64,000 nt of DNA from Raskinella chloraquaticus (SeqCode) (GCA_002365175.1 DEZK01000012.1:124001-188000), one strand, 5' to 3'. Positions 1-9,231 are shown, numbered from the stretch's first letter. Numbers and translations: made by a program. Notes: generated from the letters alone by a model not told the origin.

Positions 1-295
1 GAACGTCATCAAGATCGATGGCAGCCTGGTGCGAAATCTCGGCAAAAGCGAGGATGCCGAGCTGCTGATCAAGACTGTCGTCACACTTGCCGATCAACTA
101 GGCCTTGATATTGTGGCCGAAGGCGTCGACAGCGAGCTCAAGCACGACAGTCTGAAGAGGCTTGGCTGCAGGATGGGGCAAGGGTTTCTGTATTCACCGC
201 CCATGCCCGTTGCGAAAGCGACCGATTGGCTCTTGGCCAACAACAGCAGTACACCTGCCGATTTATCCTTCTTATCAAATAAAATAGCAATATAA
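1..295 (+). CDS. EAL-domain protein, C-terminal fragment (cut by window start)
   Basis: This is the 3' end of a gene that begins before the window; the frame is open from base 2 to the TAA at 293-295. The visible ~97 residues match the last third of an EAL c-di-GMP phosphodiesterase: an IKIDGSLV strand, then IVAEGVDS and a GQGFLYSPP segment, all of which are conserved core strands of the family. The EAL signature and most catalytic residues lie outside the window, so activity cannot be judged. It lies upstream of another c-di-GMP gene, separated by about 235 bp of AT-rich sequence (296-530) in which I see no gene. Confidence 0.85.
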   Translation, partial: NVIKIDGSLVRNLGKSEDAELLIKTVVTLADQLGLDIVAEGVDSELKHDSLKRLGCRMGQGFLYSPPMPVAKATDWLLANNSSTPADLSFLSNKIAI

Positions 296-530
296 ACAGC
301 TCTCTTTTATGGTATTAATTTACCGTATAACCTATGTGACTTGATATTAATGTTTTTTATATTTATAAAAGTTCTCTTTTTTATTTATCCTGAAAAACAT
401 CTATATCATTTAGCGCTCTATGCGCATTTACGTATTTATAACCAGTTTCTTTGCCTGAAAGGTTATCTTTCCCCCGTATGGTCGCAAGATCGAGGCAGAA
501 CTTTCTCGATCTCGGCTGGGGGTCCGTTGC

Positions 531-2702
531 ATGCTGTGGACGAGAATCAGGTCCTATATCAAACGCCAGACGCTTCGCCGCATTGGCGTCCTGCAAATGC
601 GAGCGGCGATGGCGTTGCTGATTGGCATTTGTTCTTTTGGCGGGCTTCTCGTCTATGTCGACCAGGAAATCACCGAACGCGCTCTGAAGAAGGAACTCTT
701 CGATCAGTCCATGTCCTTCTCGCGGATCGTCGCGGCGATGGTCGAGGAGCGTCTCAATCACGGGCAATTGACGGAAGTGGATACGGGCTTCCGCGAGACC
801 CTGCAGCAGATCGCCCGCTCGGCAAATATCGAACATGGTGTTATTCACGATGCCCAGCAGGGCATGTCGCTCGAATTCAGGCCCGACACAACTTTCTTCC
901 TTGAGCATGACATCTGGCCTTGTGTGGAAGAAGTTCTTGAAACCGGTCAGTTCGCCAGCCGCGTCCAGCAGGATCAGATGGCGGTTGCGGTTCCCTTGTT
1001 GATCGGGGGCAAGCTGCGCGGCGCGGTATCGGTCATCCAGACGAAGGAATTCTTTGCCTACAAACGCGGCGAGGCCGTTCTGCGCGCGAGCTTTATCGTT
1101 GGCGGCTTCAGCGCGATCTTCGTGCCGGTCATGCTGCTGTTGCTGTCAAGGCTGTTGAAGCCTCTCAACCTTCTGACGCGCGCGGCGCGCCAGCTTGCCG
1201 GCGGACACCTGCCTGATCTTGCAACGTCAACAAGCAGGCGCGATGAAATCGGCATGCTCTCACGTGCCTTTGGCCGCATGGCCACCACCATCCGTAAAAA
1301 TTCAGCGGCAGAAAAACGTCTGGCGAACACCGATCCGGTGACCGGGCTGGCCAATCGCGCGCGGATTGAGACGATTATCGCCATGGCGGCGCAGACCCAC
1401 GCCACCACCATGCAGCCATGGTCGATATTCTTTATCGACCTCGACAAGTTCAAGCGTGTCAATGACACACTTGGTCATCAGGTTGGTGACGAGGTCCTGA
1501 TGGAAGCTGGCCGCCGCATCAGCGCCGTCTGCGCAGAGCAGGGCTATCATGTCGATGACCCGCTCACCTGCGATGATATGATGACGGGTACCCAGCCGCT
1601 TGCCTATAATGCGCGCTTCGGGGGCGATGAATTTGTCGTGGTGACGCGTTCGGCATTGCAGGGCGAGGCCTCGCCTGCCGAACTAGGTCAGGCGATCATC
1701 GCTGCCCTCCAGCGGCCGATCCGGGTCGACGCACATGCCATTGATATCGGTGCGTCGATCGGCATCTCGATGATGCCCGAGCATGGCACCAGCCCGACAT
1801 CGCTGCTGCGCTATGCCGATCTGGCGATGTATGCGATCAAAAAGGCCGGCGGCACCGGTTGCAGGATCTATTCGGAAGAATTGTCAGACAAGGCCGTCTC
1901 GGAGATGATCGTCGAGATGGACCTTCATCGTGCGCTGGGTGAGGGCGAGATCGTACCGTTCTACATGCCGAAGATTCGCTTTTCCAATGGCAAGATCAGC
2001 GGCTTTGAAGCCCTGGCGCGCTGGCACCATCGCGAAAAGGGCCTCATTCCGCCTGACCGTTTCATCCCCATCGCCGAGGAGCGGGGCCTCATCACCGAAA
2101 TCGACCGGGCGATCCTGCGCCAGGCAGCCAAACAGGCCGTCATCTGGTGGAAACAGGGGCTGGTCCTGCCGATTGCAGTCAACGTCGCGCCGGTACACTT
2201 TGAGCGAGATGACTTCGTGGAATATGTCGAGCGTGTCATCAATGACACAGGGGTCCCCGGTTTCCTGCTTGAGCTTGAGTTCACGGAGACGGCCGCGATG
2301 GGCAATTCAACCGATGTGGTTGAAAAAGTGTCACGCCTCAAGAAACTCGGTGTGCGTTTTGCCATTGATGATTTCGGAACCGGCTACTCCAATCTGGCGC
2401 AGCTGCGCCGCCTGCCGGTCGATGTCCTCAAGATCGACCGCAGCCTTACCCGCCATATCGAGACGGATTCAGAAGCCAATCTGGTCATCCAGACGGTCAT
2501 CGCCATGACGCAGCAGATGAAACTCGAAATCGTCGTCGAGGGCGTCGAGAACGACGAGCAATCCGCCATTCTTGGGGCGCTCGGCTGCACCTATGCGCAG
2601 GGCTATCTCTACGGCGCGCCAAAATCGCTTGACGATACCACCAGGCTGCTGGCGCCCATGCTGGTTCCCGCAAGCGCCCCGGCGCGCGTCGTCAATGGCT
2701 GA
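531..2702 (+). CDS. Membrane-bound GGDEF-EAL protein (c-di-GMP turnover)
   Basis: A 723-residue inner-membrane c-di-GMP enzyme. Order: TM segment near residues 23-45, periplasmic sensor loop, second TM near 187-208 followed by a HAMP-like linker, GGDEF domain with an intact GGDEF at about 364-368, then EAL domain with EALARW near 491-496 and DDFGTGYSN near 612. Both catalytic signatures are intact, so cyclase and phosphodiesterase activity are both possible. The RxxD inhibitory site before GGDEF is absent (that stretch reads LAYNAR), and an unusually long loop lies just before it, so feedback inhibition is unlikely. The start at 531 follows a GGGGG stretch at 518-522. Its stop abuts the stop of hisG on the other strand with no gap. 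The signal sensed is unknown. Confidence 0.92.
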   Translation: MLWTRIRSYIKRQTLRRIGVLQMRAAMALLIGICSFGGLLVYVDQEITERALKKELFDQSMSFSRIVAAMVEERLNHGQLTEVDTGFRETLQQIARSANIEHGVIHDAQQGMSLEFRPDTTFFLEHDIWPCVEEVLETGQFASRVQQDQMAVAVPLLIGGKLRGAVSVIQTKEFFAYKRGEAVLRASFIVGGFSAIFVPVMLLLLSRLLKPLNLLTRAARQLAGGHLPDLATSTSRRDEIGMLSRAFGRMATTIRKNSAAEKRLANTDPVTGLANRARIETIIAMAAQTHATTMQPWSIFFIDLDKFKRVNDTLGHQVGDEVLMEAGRRISAVCAEQGYHVDDPLTCDDMMTGTQPLAYNARFGGDEFVVVTRSALQGEASPAELGQAIIAALQRPIRVDAHAIDIGASIGISMMPEHGTSPTSLLRYADLAMYAIKKAGGTGCRIYSEELSDKAVSEMIVEMDLHRALGEGEIVPFYMPKIRFSNGKISGFEALARWHHREKGLIPPDRFIPIAEERGLITEIDRAILRQAAKQAVIWWKQGLVLPIAVNVAPVHFERDDFVEYVERVINDTGVPGFLLELEFTETAAMGNSTDVVEKVSRLKKLGVRFAIDDFGTGYSNLAQLRRLPVDVLKIDRSLTRHIETDSEANLVIQTVIAMTQQMKLEIVVEGVENDEQSAILGALGCTYAQGYLYGAPKSLDDTTRLLAPMLVPASAPARVVNG

Positions 2703-3665
2703 TCACAGCCGGCCAGAGATCGCCTGCCATAGCGGGTTATTACTCGTAAACACATAGTCGAGCTGGCTGACGCTGACCGTGTCGGCACCAGCCTCACGCA
2801 GCCTTTCGACAACTGCAAACACAGCGTCATCGGGCACATGCAGCACGCTGACCCCGGAGGCGGCAATGAAGGGGCGATGCACGCCAAACTTGCGCTCAAG
2901 CTCGATCATGAGCGCTGCCGGCACTGCATGGTCGGTGCGCACCTCACGCATCGTCCGTGCACGCGCTTCCGCTGCCAGCCGATCGCATAAAAGGCGCAGG
3001 GCGCGACGCGTGTCATCTGTCCACGCCGCTGCGCGTGAGGCGAAAAGAGCAGCCTGGCTGGCAAGAATTTCACCATCGCCGATAACCTTCAGGGCGTTGG
3101 CCGCAAGCGTGCTGCCGGTCGTCGTGATATCAACGATGGCATCGGCTGCGCCAGCTGCCGGCGCGCCTTCGGTCGCCCCGAGGCTTTCGACGATACGATA
3201 ATCAGCGATGTCGTGCCTGGCAAAGAAGGTGCGGGTGAGCCGGACATATTTGGTCGCCACCCGTAAATGGCGCCCGTGACGGGCACGAAAAGACGAGGCG
3301 ACCTCGTCGAGATCAGCCATGGTGTCGACATCGATCCAGGCGCGCGGCACAGCAACCACAACACGGGCATGAGCAAAGCCCAGCCGCGTTACCGTCAGTG
3401 CTTTTGTGTCAACCTCGGCCACGGCCTCGTGGATGAGGTCTTCGCCGGTAATGCCGGCATGGACCTTGCCGGCGGTGATCTCGCGGGCAATTTCGCTGGC
3501 CGCCAGATAGGCAATCTCGATCCCGTCAACCCCCCTGATGTGACCGCGGTAATCACGCTCGCCACCGGGCCGCTCAAAACGCAGGCCGGCACGATTGAAA
3601 AAGTCCATGACCGCCTGCTGCAGGCGACCTTTGGAGGGTACGGCGAGGATCAACGGGCCGCTCAT
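2703..3665 (-). CDS. hisG: ATP phosphoribosyltransferase catalytic subunit
   Basis: Catalyses the first step of histidine synthesis, ATP + PRPP to phosphoribosyl-ATP, in the cytoplasm. The N-terminus (ILAVPSKGRLQ) and GITGEDL motif are typical, and DAIVDITTTGSTLAANAL near residues 175-190 is the PRPP-binding segment. At 320 residues it is longer than the ~230-residue short form, as in several other Rhizobiales proteins, but it sits next to hisZ, which indicates the hetero-octameric HisZG type rather than the long self-regulated form. It overlaps hisZ by 4 bases (ATGA), suggesting translational coupling. It is the last gene of the cheZ-hisS-hisZ-hisG run. Confidence 0.93.
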   Translation of the reverse strand: MSGPLILAVPSKGRLQQAVMDFFNRAGLRFERPGGERDYRGHIRGVDGIEIAYLAASEIAREITAGKVHAGITGEDLIHEAVAEVDTKALTVTRLGFAHARVVVAVPRAWIDVDTMADLDEVASSFRARHGRHLRVATKYVRLTRTFFARHDIADYRIVESLGATEGAPAAGAADAIVDITTTGSTLAANALKVIGDGEILASQAALFASRAAAWTDDTRRALRLLCDRLAAEARARTMREVRTDHAVPAALMIELERKFGVHRPFIAASGVSVLHVPDDAVFAVVERLREAGADTVSVSQLDYVFTSNNPLWQAISGRL

Positions 3666-4786
3666 GGCGCCTCCTCCACGAGGCGTTCCACATAAAGCGA
3701 AAAGCCGATCGCTGGAACCGGCACTGGTGCTCCGAGAAGCGTGAACAGACGATCATAGCGACCACCGCCGATGAGAGGGGGCTCACGCCTGCCGGCCGCG
3801 ACATGGAGTTCGAAAACGAGACCCGAATAATAATCGAGGCGGCGGCCAAAGGCCGATGAAAAAATCATCTCGTCAAGCGCGAGGCCAGCTTTACGGATAG
3901 CCTCCAGCCGCGCCGCAAACTCGTCCAGGGCGCCAGCGACCGTCACACCAAGTGGCGCGAGGACAAGACGCGCCGCCATCAACGCATCGCCCGGCGGACC
4001 TTCAATGGCAAGGAAGCGCTGCAGCAGGTCAAGATCGGCGGGCGGGCTGATTGCTGCCCTCCGGCTTTCCGCGCGCTCAAGAAAGCGCTCGGCGATGTCC
4101 TCAACGCCGCGCCCGCCGGCGGGGCTCAGACCGCCCAGCGCCAGCAAATCAGCCACCAGGGCGCGCGCGCCCTCAGGATCGTTCCGATCGAGAGCCGACA
4201 TCAGCCCGGCATGGGTCGATATCGGTCGTTTCTGCCCTGCTGGTTGTGTCAGGTCGGTGCCGATGAGGGCGGAGCGGCCAAAATCGCGGGCAAGCTTGCG
4301 TCGCCACGCGGCCGGCAGGTCGAGCGCATCGAGAACGCTGCGAAAGAGGCCGACATCGCCAAGGCGCAATTGCGGCTTGGCGACGCCATGGCGGCGGGCG
4401 CAGTCAATGGCCAGCGCCAGCAGCCGCGCATCTTCCACCGAGCGGTCGGTGGCGCCGATGGCCTCGACCCCGCCCTGCCAGAATTCGCCCGATCGTCCGG
4501 TACGCAGCCGGAAGGCGCGCCCGAAATAGACATAATCCGCGCGACGCGCCGGCTCGCCAGCAGCCATGTGGTCGATGCAGACGGGAATGGTGAGTTCGGG
4601 GCGCAGGCACAGATCGCGCCCCTCGCTATCGCTGGTGAGAAACAGGCGCTTGCCTAATTCCTCCCCCGAGAGGTCGATGAAGAGATCGGCTGGAAACAGC
4701 AGGCCAGGTTCGCTTGGATGAAATCCCAGCGCCAGGAAGGGCTTGAGAAAACTGTCGCGATCAATGGAAGGCGGCGGGGTTTTCAT
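3662..4786 (-). CDS. hisZ: ATP phosphoribosyltransferase regulatory subunit
   Basis: A 374-residue paralogue of histidyl-tRNA synthetase that lacks tRNA charging and instead activates and gives histidine feedback to short-form HisG. The class II synthetase fold is visible: LRPELTIPVC, a YFGRAFRLR motif-2 remnant, and YYSGLVFELHV plus GGGRYDRL near the C-terminus. The HisRS motif 2 arginine and loop context are degenerate compared with the real hisS just upstream. It is 12 bases downstream of hisS and overlaps hisG by 4 bases, so the three are almost certainly one operon. Confidence 0.92.
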   Translation of the reverse strand: MKTPPPSIDRDSFLKPFLALGFHPSEPGLLFPADLFIDLSGEELGKRLFLTSDSEGRDLCLRPELTIPVCIDHMAAGEPARRADYVYFGRAFRLRTGRSGEFWQGGVEAIGATDRSVEDARLLALAIDCARRHGVAKPQLRLGDVGLFRSVLDALDLPAAWRRKLARDFGRSALIGTDLTQPAGQKRPISTHAGLMSALDRNDPEGARALVADLLALGGLSPAGGRGVEDIAERFLERAESRRAAISPPADLDLLQRFLAIEGPPGDALMAARLVLAPLGVTVAGALDEFAARLEAIRKAGLALDEMIFSSAFGRRLDYYSGLVFELHVAAGRREPPLIGGGRYDRLFTLLGAPVPVPAIGFSLYVERLVEEAP

Positions 4787-4798
4787 CGGCGCAACCCG

Positions 4799-6319
4799 TC
4801 AGCCGGCAGCAGGAAAATGACGGGCGAGGATGGCCTGCACGCTCTCAACCAGCGCGCTTTCGTCGACCTCGATCTGGGCCGGGCGCTGCTCTTTGCGCTC
4901 AGTGTGGCTTACAATCGCCTCGTCGGCCTTCGCTCCCTCGATCAGATCCTTGATCTGGATTTTACCGGCAGCCTTTTCATCGCCACCCTGAATGATGACG
5001 CAGGGGCTTTTGCGGCGGTCGGCATATTTCATCTGGGCTTTCAGGCCAGCAGAGCCGAGATACATCTCAGCCGCAATGCCGGCGGCGCGCAGACGTGCCA
5101 CCATCGACTGATAATCAGCAAGGCGATCCTTGTCGAAAACTGTCACCACCACGGGGCCCGGCGCATTAAGACCATCAAGGCGGCCAAGGACTTTGAGCGC
5201 TGCCGCAAGCCGCGAGACGCCGATTGAAAAACCGGTTGCCGGCACAGGTTCAGGCCGGAAGCGGCCGACTAGCCCGTCATAGCGACCGCCGCCACCGACC
5301 GAGCCAAAGCGCACGGGATTGCCCTTCTCATCCTTCACCTCGAAGAGGAGTTCAGCCTCGAAGACCGGGCCGGTGTAATATTCAAGGCCACGGACGACGG
5401 AGAAATCGGCTTTGATGCGATCTGGACCGTACCCGGCCGCCTGGATCAAGCCAAACATGTCCTGAATTTCAGCTATACCCTCGCGATAGGCCGCGATAGC
5501 GGAGAAGGATTGATCAATCTGAGGGGATGCCATTCTGACAAGAAACAGAGCGCCGTCGACCTGCACCGACGCATGAAGATAGGCGTGAATGGCCGCGATC
5601 TCGTTTTCTGCCAGCCCTGCTCCCTTGGTGAAGTCGCCGCTCTCGTCGAGCCGGCCGGACCCGAGAAGCTTGGTGACCTCCTCCCAGGGGAACTTATCCG
5701 CCTTGTCAATCGCCCTGAGCACGGTCAGCCTTCGCCCGGCATTCTCCTCGCCGCCAAGGCCGATTGCCTCCATCACGCCGTCGAGGATCTTGCGGTTATT
5801 GACCTTGATCACATACTGGCCGCGCGGGATGCCGAGCGCTTCCAGCGCGTCGGCCGCCATCATGCAGATTTCAGCATCCGCCGCTGGCGAGCCTGACCCC
5901 ACCGTGTCGGCATCAAACTGCATGAACTGGCGAAAGCGCCCCGGCCCCGGCTTTTCGTTTCGGAACACCCAGCCGAGGCGATAGCTGCGATAGGGTTTGG
6001 CGAGCGCCTCGAAGTTTTCGGCGACATAGCGCGCCAAGGGTGCCGTCAGATCATAGCGCAGGCTGAGCCAGGCCTCGTCATCGTCCTGAAAGGAGAACAC
6101 GCCCTCGTTCGGGCGGTCCTGATCGGGCAGGAATTTGCCGAGGCCCTCGGTATACTCGATAAACGGGGTTTCGACCGGCTCGAAGCCGTAAAGTTCATAG
6201 ACCTTGCGGATTTTGCCCAGCATGGCGTCGGTGGCGCGCAATTCCGACGCCGGGCGATCGGCGAGCCCGCGCGGCAGGCGCGCCTTCAGACGCTGTGGCT
6301 TGGCTGGTTTTTGCGACAT
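4799..6319 (-). CDS. hisS: Histidyl-tRNA synthetase
   Basis: A 506-residue class II aminoacyl-tRNA synthetase that charges tRNA-His. Visible motifs: LRYDLTAPLARY, motif 2 as GWVFRNEKPGPGRFRQF around residues 110-125, the histidine-binding segment RGLEYYTGPVFEAEL near 300-315, and motif 3 region GSVGGGGRYDGL. The C-terminal anticodon-binding domain is present. It heads hisS-hisZ-hisG. The start codon sits at the foot of a perfect 13-bp inverted repeat (separate entry), which would bury the likely ribosome site. The cognate tRNA-His gene is also in this window at 25345-25421 and has the alphaproteobacterial A73. Confidence 0.95.
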   Translation of the reverse strand: MSQKPAKPQRLKARLPRGLADRPASELRATDAMLGKIRKVYELYGFEPVETPFIEYTEGLGKFLPDQDRPNEGVFSFQDDDEAWLSLRYDLTAPLARYVAENFEALAKPYRSYRLGWVFRNEKPGPGRFRQFMQFDADTVGSGSPAADAEICMMAADALEALGIPRGQYVIKVNNRKILDGVMEAIGLGGEENAGRRLTVLRAIDKADKFPWEEVTKLLGSGRLDESGDFTKGAGLAENEIAAIHAYLHASVQVDGALFLVRMASPQIDQSFSAIAAYREGIAEIQDMFGLIQAAGYGPDRIKADFSVVRGLEYYTGPVFEAELLFEVKDEKGNPVRFGSVGGGGRYDGLVGRFRPEPVPATGFSIGVSRLAAALKVLGRLDGLNAPGPVVVTVFDKDRLADYQSMVARLRAAGIAAEMYLGSAGLKAQMKYADRRKSPCVIIQGGDEKAAGKIQIKDLIEGAKADEAIVSHTERKEQRPAQIEVDESALVESVQAILARHFPAAG

Positions 6320-6355
6320 TTATCCCCGCGCTCACTCTTCACGCGCGGGGATAAA
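6319..6355 (-). promoter_or_regulatory. Perfect 13-bp hairpin covering the hisS translation start
   Basis: Bases 6319-6331 and 6343-6355 are perfect reverse complements around an 11-base loop. Read as hisS mRNA, the 3' arm is GCGCGGGGAUAAA, and its last A is the A of the hisS AUG, so the only Shine-Dalgarno-like run (GGGG) and the start codon are in or at the stem. No U-run follows, so it is not a typical terminator for the upstream gene. A translational or attenuation control of hisS is inferred. Confidence 0.6.
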
Positions 6356-6390
6356 CGCTATCCATCGTGGCGGCAAGCGCCGCGAGGCGA

Positions 6391-7143
6391 TCAATCGAAG
6401 AGGGCGTCGATCATATCCTGGCTGGCGCGGCCGCCATCATCGGGCAGAGCCGGGCCGTTGAGAAGATGAGCTTCCTCGTCCAGCTCTTCCTCGCGCATCG
6501 CCGGCTTGACCTGTTCGAACTCTTCCATGCCACCCCAGATATCCATCATCTGCGTGACCCGCTCATCGACAAAGCGCAGCACGTTGACGATCTTCTGGAT
6601 GCGCTGGCCGGTGAGATCCTGGAAATTGCAGGCTTCGAATATGCGCAGGATATTTTCCTGGATGTCGAGCGCCATGCCCTGATCGTCACCCTTGAGCTTG
6701 GCGGCGAGATTATGGGCGTTCGTCTCGATCTTCTCGGTTGCGGTCAGAATGGTGTTGGTCGCCGATTCCGTACCATCGACGATGGCGTCCAGCTCATCGG
6801 AAACACGATGCATCGCACCGCCGGTCTGATTGGACACATGAAGCGCGGCGATTTCCTGCTTGGTGAGATCAATCGCCTCGCGGATGCTGGTGAGCTCTGC
6901 CTTCATGCGGCGGGCTTCATCAAGCTCCACCTTGCAGAAATCGATCATTTCGCGGGCGCCCTGGTCAATCACCTGTGCCGGAGCTTCGTTGGCACTGGTG
7001 ATCTTGGCGTTACGAAATTCCTCGGCCAGCTGCTCAAGCTTGTCCAGAAGCTCGGTGTGGCGCATGGTCGCCATACGGTCAGCAGACGGCGCGGCCTTGC
7101 CGCTCTCCTCGATACGAAACACGCGACGCAACGGCAGGCTCAT
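6391..7143 (-). CDS. cheZ: CheZ-family protein phosphatase
   Basis: A 250-residue, mostly helical protein. It carries the CheZ active-site block FQDLTGQRIQK, with Asp176 and Gln180 at the positions of E. coli CheZ D143 and Q147, which dephosphorylate CheY-P. The C-terminus (SQDMIDALFD) resembles the CheZ tail that docks on CheY-P, joined by an acidic linker. Long heptad-like helices precede the motif. No other chemotaxis gene is in the window, and it is upstream of hisS (71 bp gap), so its response-regulator partner is unknown; a receiver other than CheY is possible. Confidence 0.85.
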   Translation of the reverse strand: MSLPLRRVFRIEESGKAAPSADRMATMRHTELLDKLEQLAEEFRNAKITSANEAPAQVIDQGAREMIDFCKVELDEARRMKAELTSIREAIDLTKQEIAALHVSNQTGGAMHRVSDELDAIVDGTESATNTILTATEKIETNAHNLAAKLKGDDQGMALDIQENILRIFEACNFQDLTGQRIQKIVNVLRFVDERVTQMMDIWGGMEEFEQVKPAMREEELDEEAHLLNGPALPDDGGRASQDMIDALFD

Positions 7144-7397
7144 AGACGCAACTCCAAGATGATGATTGCAATCTAGGGATGCCTTCTCAATTCCCGGTTA
7201 AGATTGCCGCGCCGTTTATGAAATTTCGAAAATGCGGCTGATCGCCCTGCGTTTTCTGCAAAAAATGGTTAATGAACCGTCTGCAATCGCTTCGCTGCTT
7301 ATTTTGCGGCACACTCTGGCGCTCTTAGACTTTCGTATCTATGTATTCTCAGTCACGCCGCGCATCCCGCGCGGCCCATCAGGGACACGAGCACACA

Positions 7398-8108
7398 ATG
7401 ACCCCGCAGGAACGCGACGTCATTCTTGGCATTTTTGACCGCCTTCGGCAGGCCGAAACGTCTAGCCGCGACCCGCTGGCGGAAGCCCTCATCGCTGAGC
7501 GGCTGAAGCAGCAGCCCTATGCGCCCTACATCATGGCGCAGCAGATCTATGCGCAGGAACAGGCCCTTCTCAGTCTCCAGCAGCGTTTGCAGGAGGTGCA
7601 GGGCGAGCTTGAGCAGGCGAGGGCAGCGCGCCCGCAATCGGGCGGCTTCCTGTCGGGCATTTTCGGTGGTGGTCAGGCCGCGGCCCCTCCCCCGCCGCAG
7701 GCCCGGCCAGGCGGGCCGTGGAGCCAGCAGGCCGGGTATGGCGCTCCGCCATCTCCTGGCTATGGCGCTCCACCGCCGCAAGCAGGCCCGTGGGGGGGAC
7801 AGGCAGCAGCGCCTGCCGGCGGTGGTTTCCTGGCATCCGCGGCAACAACGGCACTTGGCGTTGCCGGCGGCATGATGATTGCCAACGCGCTCGGCAACGC
7901 CTTCTCGAATCACGGCGGCAGCAATCAATCGCTTGCCGGCATGGACACAAGCTCGATTGCGCCAACACCGGGCTCGTCCTATGTCGATCCCGATATCAGT
8001 CGTGGCTCTGATGCACCCGTACATCAGGCAGCTTACGATCCAGGCGATACAGGCAATGACGATTCCGGCAGCTTTGACAGCGGCGGCTACGACAGTTCGG
8101 ACGCCTGA
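7398..8108 (+). CDS. DUF2076 domain protein
   Basis: A 236-residue protein of the DUF2076 family (Pfam PF09849), function unknown. The family N-terminus MTPQERDVILGIFDRLRQAE decides the start at 7398, with AGGGAC at 7381-7386 upstream; a longer reading from 7341 adds unrelated residues. Residues 1-80 are helical with a Gln-rich coiled-coil (LLSLQQRLQEVQGELEQ). A Pro/Gly/Gln-rich low-complexity region follows, then a Gly/Ala-rich hydrophobic segment (AATTALGVAGGMMIANALG) and an acidic Ser/Asp-rich tail. There is no signal peptide. Divergent from cheZ; convergent with the L,D-transpeptidase across a shared terminator. Confidence 0.88.
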   Translation: MTPQERDVILGIFDRLRQAETSSRDPLAEALIAERLKQQPYAPYIMAQQIYAQEQALLSLQQRLQEVQGELEQARAARPQSGGFLSGIFGGGQAAAPPPPQARPGGPWSQQAGYGAPPSPGYGAPPPQAGPWGGQAAAPAGGGFLASAATTALGVAGGMMIANALGNAFSNHGGSNQSLAGMDTSSIAPTPGSSYVDPDISRGSDAPVHQAAYDPGDTGNDDSGSFDSGGYDSSDA

Positions 8109-8140
8109 GCGCGCTCATCGTTCAATTCACACCATAAAAG

Positions 8141-8165
8141 AGGCCGCCGGTGATCCCGGCGGCCT
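8141..8165. terminator. Bidirectional rho-independent terminator
   Basis: AGGCCGCCGG (8141-8150) pairs perfectly with CCGGCGGCCT (8156-8165) around a 5-base loop. TTCCTTT follows on the plus strand and CTTTTAT on the minus strand, so it can end both the DUF2076 gene and the convergent L,D-transpeptidase gene. Confidence 0.85.
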
Positions 8166-8188
8166 TTCCTTTGAGGCGTATCACAGCC

Positions 8189-9022
8189 TCAGTTGACGAC
8201 GACGCGTGCGCCCACGCCGACGCGTGAATAGAGATCGACGACATCATCATTGATCATGCGGAAGCAGCCCGACGACACCGCCTTGCCGATGGTGTGCGGT
8301 TCATTGGTGCCATGAATGCGATAGAGCGAGGAACCGAGATAAAGCGCGCGTGCCCCCAGCGGATTTGACGGCCCGCCCGGCATGAAGCGCGGCAGATCAG
8401 GGCGGCGCGCGATCATCTCGGCAGGCGGGCGCCAATCCGGCCATTCCGCCTTGCGGCTCACTGATGTGTCGCCGCGCCAGCCAAAGCCCTCGCGCCCGAC
8501 CCCGATGCCATAGCGCAGCGCCGTGCCGTCATCCTGCACGAGATAGAGATGGCGCTCGCTCGAATTGATGACAACCGTGCCCGGTTTGTGCGGACCGCTA
8601 TAGGGAACCACTTGCTTGCGGAAGCGTGGATCGACCGCAGATGAGGTGCGATTGCCAGCGGGCGGGTTTGGCTGAGGTGGTGCAGCCTGCAGGATCGTGT
8701 CGTCATCCTCGGTGTCTTCCACCTCGCGCGGCGCCGGCACGTAAAAGACCCGGCGCCCTGACGGCGCGGTGGCATAGGCGCCGCCATATTGCGGCGCTGG
8801 CTCTTCATAAACCTGGGATGGTTTCAGGAAGGGGAGATAGAACCGCGGCTCGCCATGGCGGTAGGCTGGCGGGCGCACAACAACAACGCGCTCATTATAA
8901 CCGGCATGGGGACGGTAATAGGTCTGGGCCTGGGCGGGGCTGGTTCCCCCACCGACCCAACACATGAGGGCGCCAGCAAACAGCGCCAGGGCGCCGGCAA
9001 CAAAAGGGGTCCTGATCATCAT
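8189..9022 (-). CDS. L,D-transpeptidase (YkuD family), exported
   Basis: A 277-residue periplasmic cell-wall enzyme that makes 3-3 cross-links or anchors proteins to peptidoglycan. The N-terminus is a signal peptide ending near SPAQAQ. A Tyr/Pro-rich linker follows, and the YkuD domain occupies roughly the last 130 residues, with IHGTNEPHTIGKAVSSGCF carrying the catalytic His and Cys. The start at 9022 follows GGAG at a good distance; an in-frame ATG lies one codon later, and a reading from 9043 adds seven residues. A palindrome with TGCA half-sites is about 140 bp upstream (separate entry). Confidence 0.9.
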   Translation of the reverse strand: MMIRTPFVAGALALFAGALMCWVGGGTSPAQAQTYYRPHAGYNERVVVVRPPAYRHGEPRFYLPFLKPSQVYEEPAPQYGGAYATAPSGRRVFYVPAPREVEDTEDDDTILQAAPPQPNPPAGNRTSSAVDPRFRKQVVPYSGPHKPGTVVINSSERHLYLVQDDGTALRYGIGVGREGFGWRGDTSVSRKAEWPDWRPPAEMIARRPDLPRFMPGGPSNPLGARALYLGSSLYRIHGTNEPHTIGKAVSSGCFRMINDDVVDLYSRVGVGARVVVN

Positions 9023-9162
9023 GGACCATACTCCACGCAACATTACTCAACCCCGGGAAACCATGCCCCGCATCCATGGCCATTTCTTGACCAGCGACGA
9101 TGGTAACCTTAACCGAGCTTCCTCTTCAAACGGTGAAGGACGGCTTGCGGCGGCGCGGTGTG

Positions 9163-9180
9163 GTTGCACCAAAATGCAAC
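9163..9180. promoter_or_regulatory. Inverted repeat with TGCA half-sites upstream of L,D-transpeptidase
   Basis: GTTGCA (9163-9168) and TGCAAC (9175-9180) are perfect reverse complements around CCAAAA. The core TGCACCAAAATGCA closely matches a second site at 23742-23757. It lies between malate synthase and the L,D-transpeptidase gene; a regulator-binding site is inferred, the regulator is unknown. Confidence 0.35.
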
Positions 9181-9231
9181 AGACATGGTGTGAACCAGAC
9201 CAGCGCGCTGTTCATCACTCGAATAATCAGG

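Noticed and set aside
6367..7176. 269-codon open frame opposite the CheZ-like gene
   Set aside because: The minus-strand protein has the CheZ active site; the plus frame is a shadow.
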